64,000 nt of DNA. Source: Leptobrachium leishanense (taxonomy: Eukaryota; Chordata; Amphibia; Anura; Megophryidae). The stretch covers positions 62,612,506-62,676,505 of the forward strand of contig CM019063.1 of assembly GCA_009667805.1 (NCBI GenBank). The letters are read 5' to 3'. The position numbers were made by a program, and so were the translations under genes. This document shows positions 45,141 through 57,020 of this stretch, in pieces. Under the pieces are notes generated by a model. That model was not told the DNA's origin and made no database searches. It saw only the letters and a list, made by a program, of their open reading frames with translations. How positions within the stretch are numbered: the first letter of the stretch is position 1; each line of letters starts with the position of its first letter.

Positions 45141-45594
45141 CAGATAGCAGTAACAGCCCTTTTTATTATCATTCCCTGGACCTCATATGCAAATTTCAGA
45201 CATTTTCGCTCAGTAGTTTCTTTGCAAACAGTGTTTCACTTTTCAAACATTCAAGCAAACTGTTTTGCTAATTTATTCACTTCACTCGTCTGCGGTGTCG
45301 GCTTTTTCCGGCGGCTTTGCTGCGTGTGATCGGCTCCTGCTCTGGTTTTTTGGTGGTTTTCGGCGGGTTAATCCAGATGTTTTTGCGGGTTTTCGGTGTG
45401 CATTCGCCGGGTTTTGCGGTTAGTTTTCGGCGGGTTTTCGGCAGCTTTTCCCTGCAATTCGGGGACCCTGTGGTGCTTGCTGAATACACCGCAGGGTCAC
45501 CGAAATGGGATCGCCAAATCAAACTGAATTGAAGAGAACGAAAAGTCACCGAACGTGCGCTGACTTTTCGAATCTCTTTGAATTACCCTGTAAG
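45141..45594 (+). mobile_element. CAGGGTTATTCAG-family element, 3' portion
   Basis: Begins near AACAGCCCTTTTTATTATCA, with TAGTTTCTTTGCAAACAG, repeated TTTTCGGCGGGTT words and GGGGACCCTGTGG, and ends GAATTACCCTG. Matches 21740-22208 and 57660-58037. The 5' part is absent. Confidence 0.65.
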
Positions 45595-46534
45595 TATTCA
45601 ACGGCATAAACCACATGTCGTTGTATCAAATACTTTCTTCAAAATCAGTGTTTTTAAAACATTCCTCAAATGTGTCTAAAGTCCAGGCTCATGAAAAAAA
45701 TATATTAATATTCCTAAATACTGAAATGAGGGGTTTAAAAAAATGGTTGTAGGACAGGAATGACTTTCATTGATTTTCTAATAGTGTTTACTGTAGTTGT
45801 ATGAGCAGAAACTTCTTGATCTGGAATGAAATCCTTATAAATGCTGCAAAAGATTGGGATTTACCACAAAAGCTATATTTTACTGCACTCTCACTAAATA
45901 AGACTTTAAAAAGAAATAGGGAATTGTCCCTTTAATTAAAAAGCACCAATATATAATAAAATGACTCTAGCTGGAAAAACCCACAATCCTGGAATCCTGA
46001 AGGTCGAATAAGGGGAGTAAAATGTAGAGGAGTAAGATACTTAACGGGTTTATTATGTTACAGAAACAGAAAACAACAGTGTGTAAAGTTACAAGATACC
46101 ATAGTTTTGGAATGATTATACGCTCCTCTCAATAAAAGCTGTGCTAGATCCCAGATTAAATGACATTAACCTGGCTAATGTATGAATAACACAATAAAAA
46201 TAGTCCTTATCAGCCAAATGCTGTTGTGGAGGGGGAGGGAGTCATTTATGGGAGGGTGGTTGTAAACGTTTGACTTAAAATAAAAGTATGTTAAATAATA
46301 AAAGCTAATTCAGAGCCAAAGGCAGCAGATTATTCCCCTTTGACTGATTGTAGTGACATAGGATGCTTTTGTTTAAAGAACAAGTAATGCTTAAGAAATT
46401 AAATCTTTAAGGTGCTGAGTCGATTCTCAAAATAAGTCATAGCCATCAAAAACATTGTTACACAAGCAGTGACCTTTGTATCATTCGCTTCTTCTCCAGT
46501 GACTTTGCCAAGTGATGGAAATGTGCTGAACACA
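45595..46534. other. No feature recognised
   Basis: About 940 bp, AT-rich; no repeat edge or plausible coding frame found. Confidence 0.5.
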
Positions 46535-46873
46535 AGTCTTTGATACTAAAATATATTTTCAGGAAGAATTAGTAGTTTGAAAACAATGATATGTTTATTA
46601 CAGACTAAAATAATCACGTAGATTGACATTCAAGGCATCATAACAATCCTCGGGCCATGCATGGGTCACAGTGCAAAGGAGGTCCCCATTACCTTCCCCA
46701 TTTATGCTTGTTCTACAAAAATCCCTGCTGACACATATCTAACCACCCATGAAACACATGATAACACAATTTATGGGACATCTCAGGTCAACAGGACAAC
46801 TCCAAAAGTAATCTGCGACAGCTTTCTCTAACTTTCTTTGAATGAAGGTATACATATCCCAGAAGCACCTAAT

Positions 46874-47000
46874 GCAGGGGTCAACAACTTTTGCCCTCCT
46901 GATGTTTTGAAACTACATTTCCCATGAGATTCCACCAACCTAGTAAGTGACTAAGCATCATGGGAAGAGTAGTTTCAAGTCGTTAGGAGGTCCATGGTTT
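46874..47000. mobile_element. Old palindromic hAT-like MITE (first duplicate)
   Basis: CCTCCTGATGTTTTGAAAC and CTACATTTCCCATGAGAT on the left; GCATCATGGGAAGAGTAGT and a GGAGGTCC word on the right, in inverted orientation. Its duplicate is at 47570-47692. Confidence 0.6.
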
Positions 47001-47569
47001 CTGACCCATGTCCTGCTGTGTATTTGTTCATGGGATAGGCACCCCACTTCTTTGGAGTTCTTAGAATAAGATGTGAAGTCTAATAATTTTTGTTTTTGTA
47101 GATTAGGAGGATTTAGGGAAATAAGGCATCCAGATTATTATTTTGAATGTAATCATTTTTTTACATTGCTTTAACATATTTTTTAAATTATTTTTCCCCA
47201 AACATATACGTAACTTCAAAAGATAAGAGAATCATGTTTTGAGCTGATCAGGAAGAAAAAAAGGTAAATCTTCAAAAATATATTTTCATGAAGAATCAGA
47301 TGTTTGAAAATATCATATTTTTATTACTGGGTAAAATAAGCACAAGTGAGACTCAAGGCATCCATCAATTTATGGGCCATGCATAGGTAACAGTGCAAAA
47401 GAGGTCCCCATTACTGTCCCCTTTTAAACTCCGACAAAACTATCTGTTAATTCATACCCAACCATCCATTAAAGACACAATACAGCAAGGTATGGTACAG
47501 AGGAAGACTCCAAAGCAATTTTTGTCTAATCTTCTTTGAATAAGGGTATACATATCCCAGATGCCCCTA

Positions 47570-47692
47570 TTGCAGGGTCAGCAACCATGGCCCTCCAGAT
47601 GTTTTAGAACTATTTTTCCCCTGAGTGTCTGCCAACCTAGTGAGTGACTGTGCGTCATGGGAGATGTGGTTTCAAAACATCAGAAGGGCCAA
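47570..47692. mobile_element. Old palindromic hAT-like MITE (second duplicate)
   Basis: GCCCTCCAGATGTTTTAGAA on the left against AACATCAGAAGGGCC on the right, with GCGTCATGGGAGATGTGGTT near the middle right. Present before the local duplication, since both units contain it. Confidence 0.6.
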
Positions 47693-47930
47693 ATTGCATA
47701 TTTGTTTATGGGATAGACACCCCACTTTCCTGGAATTTTTAGTAGAAAATGTGAAGTCAGACAACTTTTGTTTTTGTAGAACATAGGGACTTTTAAATTT
47801 TGGCATTAAGATTTTTACTTCTGATGTTATTTTTTTAAAAAATTTTTTACAGATACTTTTTAATTCCAAACACAAATGCAACTTCAAATGAGACGAGAAT
47901 CGCATTTTCGGCAGATCAGGGGGGGGAAAC

Positions 47931-48765
47931 AAACTATACTGTATGTGTGTTTGGGTCGGGGAAGGTTAAACTGCGATGAAGCTATTAATATAATGTGAAA
48001 ATGTCTTCCAGTGAGCTTTTGGCCTGCACAGGACTCATTGAGATAAAGTTCAATTCAATATGGCAGCAGAGATGATTTAAAGCTATTGCGTACAGTGTAT
48101 CTCTTATAGTACCGCACGATAGGTTCCGCTTTCTGCAGAACATCTAAGGCCCTCTTAAAGTGAGTGTAATCACACTGAGGATCAACAAGTTAAAGAATCT
48201 TATAAAGATAATATACCTAATGTCGCTGGGGTGGAGATGATTTCCAGATGTCCGATGTTGGGATTCAATCAGAGTTCTTGCTCTGTGCGATTTACACCCA
48301 TTCCTGATGATTTCCAGAACTCCTGTCTGATCTTTCATCTTCTGCGTGTTATTGGGCGATTTCATTGCCTAGATTTGATGGATTATTTAATTTAACCCAT
48401 TGCTTGCCAAATGTCCCCAGTTGACAGAGCAAACTCTTTGAGACCCTAAAGAATATATTAGGCGAATATACACGTAGGCGAATAGAAGGTGTAGACAGAG
48501 GAAAACGGGGGGAAGCTTTGAGAAGGAGAACTAGAGACACTGAAGATAATGTTTCAGAAACACTAGTGTATCTAGTGGCTTTCTTCTCATGCAGGGACTG
48601 CTCTCATTATTTGGAAGCAAATCAACTCAAATCGTTTCACATCAGCTGACTGGGTGATAGAGGAACCATGAAAGAAAGAGGGAACCAGGCACACGATAAG
48701 CTTCAATAGGCACTTTTCTTGGGAATTTCAACTATGTGGCTGTGTATGCAAGAGGCTTGAGAAAG
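47931..48765. other. No feature recognised
   Basis: Mixed-composition sequence. Frames of 63-73 codons on the minus strand show no motif. Confidence 0.45.
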
Positions 48766-48773
48766 GCTGTATA

Positions 48774-49041
48774 CAGGGCGGCCTGTCCATGGTGCCAGAT
48801 GGAGCCATGGCTCCAGGCAGCACTTTGCAAGGGGCAGCATTTTAGGCCTCAACTAGGCGCACCACACATTACTATGAGGTTTACTGCTGTGGAGCTCTGT
48901 GATACGCTCAGATACACACATTACTGTGCGTTTTATTGCTGTGGAGGGCTAATACACTCACACGGCACATGTTTTTTTTTTTAAGGGGGTGCAGCATTTC
49001 ATCCTTGGAACCAGGCAGCACAGTGTTTTGGGCTGGCCCTG
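48774..49041. mobile_element. 268-bp hAT MITE with CAGGGC ends
   Basis: Left end CAGGGCGGCCTGTCC, right end GGGCTGGCCCTG. Flanked by GCTGTATA (48766-48773) and GCTGTATG (49042-49049), 7 of 8 matching. It holds two units related to the 35-kb minisatellite (CACATTACTATGAGGTTTAC, CACATTACTGTGCGTTTTAT). Confidence 0.8.
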
Positions 49042-49049
49042 GCTGTATG

Positions 49050-49678
49050 CATATGTGAAACATTGCGTTTCCCAATAGAAGTGCCTATTGGTCCTCGCTC
49101 ACAGTGTGCCTGGATCCCTCTTCCTTTTGTTGTTTCTCCAAAAAGGTGTTTTTTTAGGGTACTGCAGAGCACTATGGGACTTGATTTAATTATATAGGCT
49201 CTTATTTTTTTATTTTTTTTAATACTTATTTTCGACCAGCATCATATAGATTTGTGCCTTTAAACAAGACTTTAGAAAATAGAAATATCCTGTGTTTAAA
49301 GTTAACTAATAAACTAATTCCCTTTATATTTCTGTCTCAATATCCATTTATCAACACCTTTCAGTGCTTGAAATCTTTTTGAAAATCAGCATAACATTAA
49401 ATTTGAATTCAATCGATAAAGCCAATATTTCTTTAGAAAAGTTTAGCAGCAAGAGCCGGTAGTCAATTTGAATTTTTATCTGGAAAGGAAATGCAGGGAA
49501 ACACACATTTGAATCATGGTCCCGATTTCGACCATCCGTTCTTTGAATTGCTGTGAATTGCAATCTTTGCCCTCCACCACAACTTAAATAAGCAATATAT
49601 ATATATACATATATGTGTTTTAATGTATGTGTGTGTGGATTATAGCAGAAACATGAAAAATAACAATAAATATAAGGT
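49050..49678. other. No feature recognised
   Basis: AT-rich sequence with short TATA and T runs. A 118-codon minus-strand frame (49351-49707) overlaps the next element and has no motif. Confidence 0.45.
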
Positions 49679-50332
49679 TTAACCCTTTCGCTGCTGAGCC
49701 ATTTCACCCCTGTTTGCTGAGCTCATTTTTACCGCTTTCGCTCATCATGTTTAAAGGCGATTTGAAGTCACGTTTTATTATATGACCCAGACATATTATA
49801 TATCGTTCTTTCCGGCAGACTCGGCAGATTCATAATATATCATTATTATATGTATACGTCATGTCCTGGCTGTATATTATAACAAAAAATGCAATAAAAT
49901 TAGAATTTTTAATCATCTACAGCGTGTAAAGTGTTTTTTTCACATTTTATCGTATGAGCGTTTGCGGTTATATTTTCTATGGGGTGCACTTGTTTAAAAA
50001 ATTAGAAATGAGGACTTGTTACATTTTTTTGGGGGGAATTACGTGATTTTTAGCAAACGTACCCCATAGAAAAAAATCGTTAGTGCAGCATCATTCTTCA
50101 CATCATAAATGAAATGGGAACAATATTGCTGCATTAATAAAAATAATACACACAAAAAAAAACCCGTTTTATTATTATTTATTTAATTATTTTTATTTTT
50201 ATTAATTTTCTGTTACTTTTTACATGGTCATGTTTGGTATCATTTGAAAGGCCATGCTTGCTCTGGCATTTCAAATGACACCATGCATGACCCTCTAGCT
50301 GCCACCGTTCTGGAAATATGGGGGTTCAAACT

Positions 50333-51660
50333 CAGTGGCGGACCTAAGGAACAAAGGGCCCTGGTGCAAGATTTGTTTTGGGCCCCCCCCAAAAAAAAAC
50401 TAATTCACACCCCCTGAAGCAACAACAAAAAATAAAGTTGAAAAATAGAGAAAAAATATATATATCGAAAAAAAAATATATATATTTGAGCATATTTATT
50501 TATTTATTACAGAGAGCCCAAAGCTCACACATGGATATAATTGCCCCCAGCTCACACATGGATATAATTGCCCCCAGCAGCTCACACATGGATATAATTG
50601 CCACCAGCAGCTCACACATGGATATAATTGCCACCAGCTGAAACATGGATACAATTGCCCCAGCTCACACATTGATATAAATGCCCCCAGCAGCTCACAC
50701 ATGTATATAATTGCCACCAGCTCAAACATGGATATAATTGCCCCCAGCCCACTCATGGATATAATTGTCCCCAGCAGCTCAAACATGGAAATAATTGCCC
50801 CTAGCAGCTCACACATGGATGTAATTATTTGCCACCAGCTCAAACATGGATATAATTGCCCCCAGCTCATATATGGATGTAATTGCCCCAGCTCACACAT
50901 GGATGTAATTGCCCCACAGCAGCTCAAACATGGCTATAATTGCTCCCAGCAGCTCAAACATGGATATAACTGCATCCAGATCACACATGGATATAATTGC
51001 CCCAGCTCACACATGGATATAAATGCCCCCAACAGCTCACACATGGATATAATTGCCACCAGCTCAAACATGGATATAATTGCCCCCAGCTCACACATGG
51101 ATGTAATTGCCCCCAGCTCACACATGGATGTAATTGCCTCCAGCTCACACATCAATGTAATTGCCCCCAGCTCAACACATTGATGTAATTGCCCCCAACT
51201 CACACATAGATGTAATAGCCCCCAGCTTACAAATTGATGTAATAGCCCCCAGCTCACAAATGGATGTAATAGCCCCCAACTCACACATGGATGTAATTGC
51301 CCCCAGCTCAACATGAGCAGCCCTCATCAGAGGGGGGCCCGCCGGTGGCCGTCTTGAAGTGGGCTGGGCCCATGTAGGCCCACCGGCGAGCAGGAACTTC
51401 AAGATGGCCACCAGCGATGATGTCAGAGAGGGCCTGCGCCCATCGGCGGCCATCTTGAAGTCCCTGCTTGCTGGTGGGCCTACATGGGCCCAGGCTCCGT
51501 TGAGCAGGGACTTCAAGATGGCCGCCGGCGGTCAGGACTGCTCATCAGAGGGGGCCTGCCGGCGGCCATCTTGAGGTCCCTGCTCGCCGGTGGCTGGGCC
51601 CCCCCAGGCTGAGGCCCCGGTGTGCCCCCACCGGCTGCACCGGTGGTAGTTCCGCCACTG
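50333..51660. mobile_element. 1.33-kb hAT element carrying a 26-29-bp minisatellite
   Basis: Starts CAGTGGCGGACCTA and ends TAGTTCCGCCACTG, an inverted repeat. TTCAAACT at 50325-50332 and TTCAAACA at 51661-51668 form a 7-of-8 target duplication, diagnostic of hAT. Contents: minisatellite at 50520-51312, then alternating GGCCATCTTGAAG / CTTCAAGATGGCC words that form inverted pairs at 51340-51600. No transposase. Confidence 0.9.
50520..51312. repeat. 26-29-bp minisatellite (about 28-29 units)
   Basis: Units CAGCTCACACATGGATATAA, TTGCCCCC, with variants CAAACATGG, CCACCAG, TGTAATAGCCC and an optional extra CAG. Two sub-blocks (around 50660-50760 and 51000-51080) repeat the same order of variants, so multi-unit blocks have been copied. 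Confidence 0.92.
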
Positions 51661-52240
51661 TTCAAACAAACCCCTTTCTCCACCAGGAGATTTCCTTGGG
51701 AAAGCTAGGGCAGCTAGGGGTTCCCTGGCTAACTGACATCATCACGCCATGCGTGATGATGTCAGGTGCCAAGGGGGGACCCGGAGGTGAAACCGCCATC
51801 CAAGATGGCGGCCCCACCGGAGCTAGGCCGTGATCCAGCACTGGATCGTGGACCGGCACTTTAGGGGTTAAAGACAGGCATCACTTGAAAGGGCAGACAC
51901 TGCCCTTCAATATGGTGCCTGTCTTTTTTTTCTAGCGCCTCCCGATTGGGAGAGGAATCCGAAAGGATCCCCCCTCCCTTCAGGCAATCTTCCGGCATTG
52001 CCGGGGGAGGGGGTCGCCTGGAAATTAAGTCATCGCACATGCATGATGACGTCATTGATGTCGGGAGGGGAATAAATTTGGCGTCTGACTTCCTGGAAGT
52101 CAGAACGCCACAGGACCCTGGAGAGAGAGGTGAGTGTCTCTCCCAGGGCTCCCACTAGCGAGTGACGTGTGGGGAACGTCCTCCGCATATAGCCGGAGTC
52201 AATGACGTTCCCCACACGTCACCTGCAGTGAAGGGGTCAA

Positions 52241-52593
52241 CAGGGAAACATATTATTAAATATCTGAATACAAGATTTATAGTGTTTGGGACCAATGGGA
52301 ACTCCGTTCCCTCTGCAAAGATAGGGGAGGAACTGTATTCCCATTTGCTCCCCTGGACTTGGCTCATACTTTATCATACCATTACCATGCATCGGTCAAT
52401 GCGGCAGCGAGTAACCACGTTGTAAAATGTACACAAACAAAGCAGCTCGGATTCAGGAAGCATCTGGTAATGAAGAGCTGCTTGCAAGTTTGCAACGCCC
52501 ACTAATCCCAGGGATTGCTACTATATCTTTAATCTTTTCAGTTAAGAAACCCTTGAGAGTTCGCCTGTGCTACATACAGCCAGGAAAGGTCAA

Positions 52594-52636
<43 letters not shown>

Positions 52637-53014
52637 GATCTGAAAGAACCTGCCATATATCATAAACTGTGTCCTACTTGCAAACTGCAGATTTTGAGCT
52701 TCTGTTTGGACTTTCTGTTATTTCATATACAGAGCCCCCCCCCAATAAATAAATATAATCACAACTAACGAATTGTTTATTTTTGTTAAAGAGCTTTGAG
52801 AATACAGGAAAAACGTCCTCGTCAGTAATATAGATTCTATAATGGATTGTCCCATAGACGAACATGTGCTGATAAAGTCATCTTGCGCAATGAGAAACGT
52901 GCATTTCTCAAATTTTGCATTTCTCAAAAAAAAAGTCAATTTGTCCCTTGCAAGATTTTAATATATTATGGTGCAATTCACAGAATGTAAATATTTAAAC
53001 ATTCTGATCTTCTA
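52241..53014. repeat. Mostly featureless; (CA)n microsatellite at 52600-52635
   Basis: A run of about 17-18 CA dinucleotides. No other repeat or gene identified; the 113-codon plus frame at 52427 reads through the CA run and shows no domain. Confidence 0.6.
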
Positions 53015-54195
53015 GGGCAGTATTACAAAGCCGGCGCTAATTTAACCTGAGCTGTTGTAAACTTAGCAGAGCTATTATAGAGCCCTAATATATTCTTCAC
53101 GCTAACGTTAGTGCTCAGCTGTGTGAGCGTTAACGTTAGCTCTGGTTGCCCTAGCGCGGACGCGCCATATTACAATCCCAACACTAACGGGTTAAAAAAC
53201 CCGTTATAGATTCGGATCTTGGGCTTTTCAGCGTTACTGTACTTTGCGCTCCCTATACTTAACATGGGGAGCGCAAAGGGTTAATTAGCGTAATTACCGT
53301 CCCGCTGCGGCTACTGAATCTAGGACCTGGTGCTAAATGATACCGCTTCTGCAGAATCCGTCAACACCAGTTGAAAAAAGACTAAAAAAAATCACATACA
53401 CACCTCACATCCGGCGGTGAGAACAGAGGCTACATCCGCTTCTTCTTGCCACCAGGAAAAAGTCCCCCGGTCTCCCTCTGCAAATCACTACACCGACCTG
53501 CCGGATCTTGCGTGGCGAGATCCTGCAGGTCATGTGACCGGCAGTGGATGCCTCAACAGAGTCCTATGGATAGAAACATTTAAATACATAAAGGGAATCC
53601 ACAAGGTAGAGGAAGAGAGTATATTTAAAAGGAAACAAAGTAGCAAAACAAGAGGACATAGTCTTAGATTAGAGGGGCAAAGGTTTAAAAGTAACATCAG
53701 AAAGCATTATTTTACTGAGCGGGTGGTGGATACATGGAACAGTCTTCCAGTAGAAGTGGTAGAGGCCAAAACAGTAATTGAATTTAAGCAGGCATGGGAT
53801 AGGCATAAGGCTATCCTAAACAAAAGATAAATCCAGGTAAAGTATCCATGTAATTGGGCAGACTAGATGGGCCGAAAGGTTCTTATCTGCCGACATTTTT
53901 CTATGTTTCTATGTTTCTATGTTTCTATGACTCCATAGAGGGGATGCTTGCGGCGGCGCTTAGCGCTGCCTCGAGCATCCCGAGGCTTAGCACTGTGTTA
54001 CAGACAGGCTTCCAGGTTTAGCGCCTGCCCTTTAAAATCACGCTAAAACGGGGACACTCAGGAGAAACCTGTAGGTGCAGGTTTTCCTCCTTAGCGTCCC
54101 CGTTTTAGCGTGAAGAACGTAATATAGCCCCATAATGGCTCTGTTAAGATTGCAACAGCTCTGGTTAAGTTAGCACCAGCTTTGTAATATAGCCC
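53015..54195. mobile_element. PIF/Harbinger-like element with GGGC..TATTAC ends, split by CR1
   Basis: Left end GGGCAGTATTACAAAGCC and right end GGCTTTGTAAT-type complement (GCTTTGTAATATAGCCC), with (C)TA and TAA flanks. It shares CGTCCCCGTTTTAGCG with 13290 and its middle with 8874-9412 in reverse. A CR1 tail is inserted at 53571-53929. Confidence 0.7.
53571..53929 (+). pseudogene. CR1 LINE 3' end with ORF2 C-terminus
   Basis: The plus strand encodes a C-terminal piece typical of CR1: FKYIKGIHKVEE, TRGHSLRLEGQRF, then HYFTERVVDTWNSLPVEVVE and AKTVIEFKQAWDRHKAI with a TAA stop at about 53828. The 3' UTR has GGGCAGACTAGATGGGCC and ends in four TATGTTTC-type octamers, the hallmark CR1 tail. 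Severely 5'-truncated, as usual for CR1, and inserted between CTATGG and ACTCCAT of the host element. Confidence 0.92.
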
Positions 54196-54429
54196 TAAGT
54201 GTCCTATCCCTGTTTTGCCACTAAGTTAACGGCAGATAGTGCTGGAAGTGACTGCCGATCCACCTTCTCCTATGTTGAGCACATCCCATCACAGTACATG
54301 CTGGAAGCAGCCACTGTTTTCTATTAGGCACATGTCGACCCGGCGCTAAATGTTGTTGCTAACGTACCTCAACATTGCATCATCAATGATCATATTCCTA
54401 GCATTTTCCGCTAAGTCACCAGTCTGGGC
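54196..54429. other. No feature recognised
   Basis: Short unassigned stretch between two mobile-element remnants. Confidence 0.4.
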
Positions 54430-54615
54430 TTGTTACGGTGCTCGCCTTCCTTTATATAGCCCCACAAATAGAAGTTTGGACTGGTGAGATAGGAAGGCTG
54501 GGGTGGCCACAAAAATGACGCAGTCCTCAAAAATCTCTGGATTGTTGCCATTGACTCCTGTAATATGTGTCATGTCGGCCGTCCTGCTGGAGGTAACCCT
54601 GTGCGTTTCCAAAGG
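54430..54615 (-). pseudogene. Degenerate mariner/IS630-like transposase fragment
   Basis: On the minus strand, with one frameshift, the sequence reads LQQDGRH followed further on by FLWPPQPSYLTSPNFYLWGY and IKEGEHRNK. These match the QQDGAPPH (second Asp) and WPPRSPDLTPxDFFLWGYxK (third acidic residue) blocks of mariner-type transposases. The aspartate of SPDL is Tyr here and other positions have drifted. No terminal repeats were seen, so this is an old scrap. Confidence 0.65.
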
Positions 54616-55218
54616 GAAAGCCATGTTGTTCCGCGAGAGAGTTATTCATATGGCTTTGCTGTTGTCATGGTTGTGCTGCCACCTAGTGAACACTTCCAGA
54701 AGGTGCTGAGATGGGATGTGCTCAACATTAGAGGAGGTATGTTTCCTGAAACACTCATTAAATTCCCACCATTGGCTTACGATCTATAATGAAAACATTG
54801 GCATCAGGTGATTCGCCCTATGATACACCCTGTAATTCCAGCAATACATTAAAACCAAAAAATGCTGGAATTCTGACTTTTACTTTTTATAATAAGATGA
54901 GGGTATATGCACGCGGGACAAATCTAGAAACACAGGAAGCACACGCAGCCTGTGCAGGAGATGCCTGTGGTATGGTGGACTTTGGAAGACGGCCGTCACA
55001 TTTGTAACACAAACCATGGGATTTAAAAATTGCTCTAAAGATTTACACGTGAAAAGAGACCCATAGGTCTGACTGACAGCTAATAGATCTGAGCAGAAAC
55101 CATCCGAGAAGAAACAAAGCCACCCATGAGGAACGTGAGCAGAGAGAAGGGGGTAACCTGGAGATACATTGTATACACAAAGGAAAAGGAACAATCTGAA
55201 TGTTAACAAATGTTATCA
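54616..55218. other. No feature recognised
   Basis: About 600 bp without an identified repeat. It may include more of the decayed transposon at its left, but I cannot support that. Confidence 0.4.
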
Positions 55219-55665
55219 TACACTGCCTGGCCAAAAAACTTTACCTCCTGGATCTAACCAAGCCAATAGGTGTGAGCCTTCCATTGCATAATTACTGCAG
55301 TGATTAATGTTTCAACTGAGGTCATGTGACTCCCTGAATATACTGAATGAGCAGGTTTTTCGATCAATGGGTTTTTTCTTCCCTGATGGCACAGCGGGCA
55401 TATTCCAAGATGGCAATGCCAGGATTCATCAGGCTCAAATTGTGCAAGAGTGGTTCAGGGAGCATGAGATATCATTTTCACACATGGATTGGCCACCGCA
55501 CAGTCCAGACCTTAACCCCATTGAGAATCTTTGGGATAATGTGCTGGAGAAGACTTTACGCAGCGCTGCGACTCTCCCATCATCAATACAAGATCTTGGC
55601 CACAAATGAATCCCACTATGGACGCAAATAAATGCTGTGACATTGCATGAGCTTATCCAAACAAT
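55219..55665 (+). pseudogene. Tc1-like transposon, internally deleted, C-terminal transposase remnant
   Basis: Left end CACTGCCTGGCCAAAAAACT at 55219. A 100-codon frame encodes [20 protein letters not shown], then [14 protein letters not shown], where the catalytic Asp of FQDDNA is partly changed (DG), and [20 protein letters not shown] with the last acidic residue. The N-terminal half is missing, as in the copy at 7371. The 3' terminal repeat is lost: sequence stops near TTATCCAAACAAT and an L2 tail follows. Confidence 0.85.
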
Positions 55666-55667
55666 CC

Positions 55668-55820
55668 CTCTAGATTGTAAGCTCCTATGATCAGGGCCAT
55701 CTACACCTCTTGTTTCCATCCTATGTCCGTTTATCTGGATCTTGTTCCTTTTGGTTATTGTAAAGCGCTGTGGAAACTGTTGGCGCTATATAAATGATGA
55801 CAATAATAATAATAATAATA
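55668..55820 (+). mobile_element. L2 LINE 3' end fragment with (AAT)n tail
   Basis: TCTAGATTGTAAGCTCC, GGTTATTGTAAAGCGCTGTG, TTGGCGCTATATAAATGATG then ATAATAATAATAATAAT, the standard L2 ending. Confidence 0.85.
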
Positions 55821-55884
55821 ACACAGCCCCCCTCTGACACTTTTAATAAGTGGAGAGTTTTCAATGTACACCATCATGTGATTG

Positions 55885-57020
55885 TTAACGGGCAGCTGCC
55901 ACCAGAAATTAAACGTCCTCATTGTGTTTATTTGATGTTGCTGATATCTTACATGTGTTTTGTTTTTCTCTTGTATGTTTAGTTAAGAAAATATTTTCCT
56001 CTATATTTGTCACTGAGTGCATCCATTGTGTGATATTTTCCTCTATATGTGTCACTGGGTGCATCCATTGTGTGATATTCTCCTCTATGTGTCACTGGGT
56101 GCATCCATTGTGTGATATTTCCCTCTATATGTGTCACTGGGTGCATCCAATGTGTGATATTTTCCTCTATATGTGTCACTGGGTGCATCCATTGTGTGAT
56201 ATTTTCCTCTATATGTGTCACTGGGTGCATCCATTGTGTGATATTTTCCTCTATATGTGTCACTGGGTGCATTCATTGTGTGATATTTCCCTCTATATGT
56301 GTCACTGGGTGCATCCAATGTGTGATATTTCCCTCTATATGTGTCACTGGGCGCATCCATTGTGTGATATTTTCCTCTATATGTGTCACTGGGTGCATCC
56401 ATTGTGTGATATTTTCCTCTATATGTGTCACTGGGTGCATCCATTGTGTGATATTTTCCTCTATATGTGTCACTGGGCGCATCCATTGTGTGATATTATG
56501 TGTTGTAAACTGCCCCCCACACACACACACACTGTATAGATACATCACTTGCTCCTCACTGTGTGGCTTTGTCCATAGAATGGAGTCTATTGGTTGATCA
56601 GTGACTCACATCATTGTATTGTGTGGGATGTATTAAAAGGACATCACCAGGGGGTAGATTAGAAGTCTTTTAAGCTCCCTGTCTCATCTCATTCAGCAGC
56701 CAGTTCTTATCTCAGGAAGCCTGGAGAACACAATAGTCTTTTCTAAACATTCACTTCTCCACACCACTGACTGTTGAATACTGTAGAAGATAAACCACAG
56801 CAGTAAAGTAAGACATTGGCACAGATTTTGGTAAATTATGCATCATGGGAAAAATACACAAAATAGTAGCAGGGGATAAACAACCTAACTTTACTTTTCC
56901 TTTTTACATGCAGTTAAACAAAGAAAAAAAACAGCAGCATGTGTTTTATAAGGTGGTTTTGTATAATACGCAGGTAATCTAGTTATAGTTTATGTAAGTG
57001 GTAGTGCAGTGTCCCTTTAA
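55885..57020. mobile_element. Minisatellite-bearing TTAA MITE, copy C (complete)
   Basis: Left end TTAACGGGCAGCTGCCACC, right end GTGTCCCTTTAA. Uninterrupted: TTGCTGATATCTTACATG, the array at 55990-56505, TAGAATGGAGTCTATTGG, GGACATCACCAGGG, ATACTGTAGAAG and GTAATCTAGTTATAG to the terminus. It serves as the reference for broken copies A and B. Confidence 0.88.
55990..56505. repeat. ~42-bp minisatellite inside the MITE (12-13 units)
   Basis: Unit GATATTTTCCTCTATATGTG, TCACTGGGTGCATCCATTGTGT. More uniform than the 3740 array and dominated by the TATATGTG/GGGTGC type, whereas 3740 is dominated by TATACGTG/GAGTGC, so the arrays expanded separately. Confidence 0.92.

Larger units (their letters stand above)
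46535..47930. repeat. Diverged tandem duplication, ~700-bp unit
   Basis: 46535-47270 and 47271-47930 align in order: AATATATTTTCA(G/T)GAAGAAT, CAAGGCATC, GGGCCATGCAT, AGGTCCCCATTAC, GGTATACATATCCCAGA, then CAGGG(G)TCA(A/G)CAAC and a final GCTGATCAGG/GCAGATCAGG. I judge identity at roughly three quarters, so this is an old event. Each unit contains one copy of the palindromic hAT-like MITE (46874-47000; 47570-47692). Confidence 0.8.
49679..52240. mobile_element. TTAA-ended element (CTGCTGAGCCATTTC family), copy 3, split by a hAT element
   Basis: Left end TTAACCCTTTCGCTGCTGAG, right end CACCTGCAGTGAAGGGGTCAA (TTAA mutated to TCAA). The body matches the other copies, e.g. GACCCAGACATATTATATAT, GTTTGGTATCATTTGAAAGG and CATCCAAGATGGCGG. 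Interrupted by the hAT element at 50333-51660. Confidence 0.8.

Noticed and set aside
50520..51312. Regular 26-29-bp repeats that resemble a CRISPR array
   Set aside because: Units are directly adjacent with no unique spacers, units vary in length, the host is eukaryotic, and the array is inside a hAT element.
51340..51600. GC-rich block with CAAGATGGCCGCC words that might be a CpG-island promoter
   Set aside because: The words occur as inverted pairs inside a hAT element and no transcript-like frame follows.
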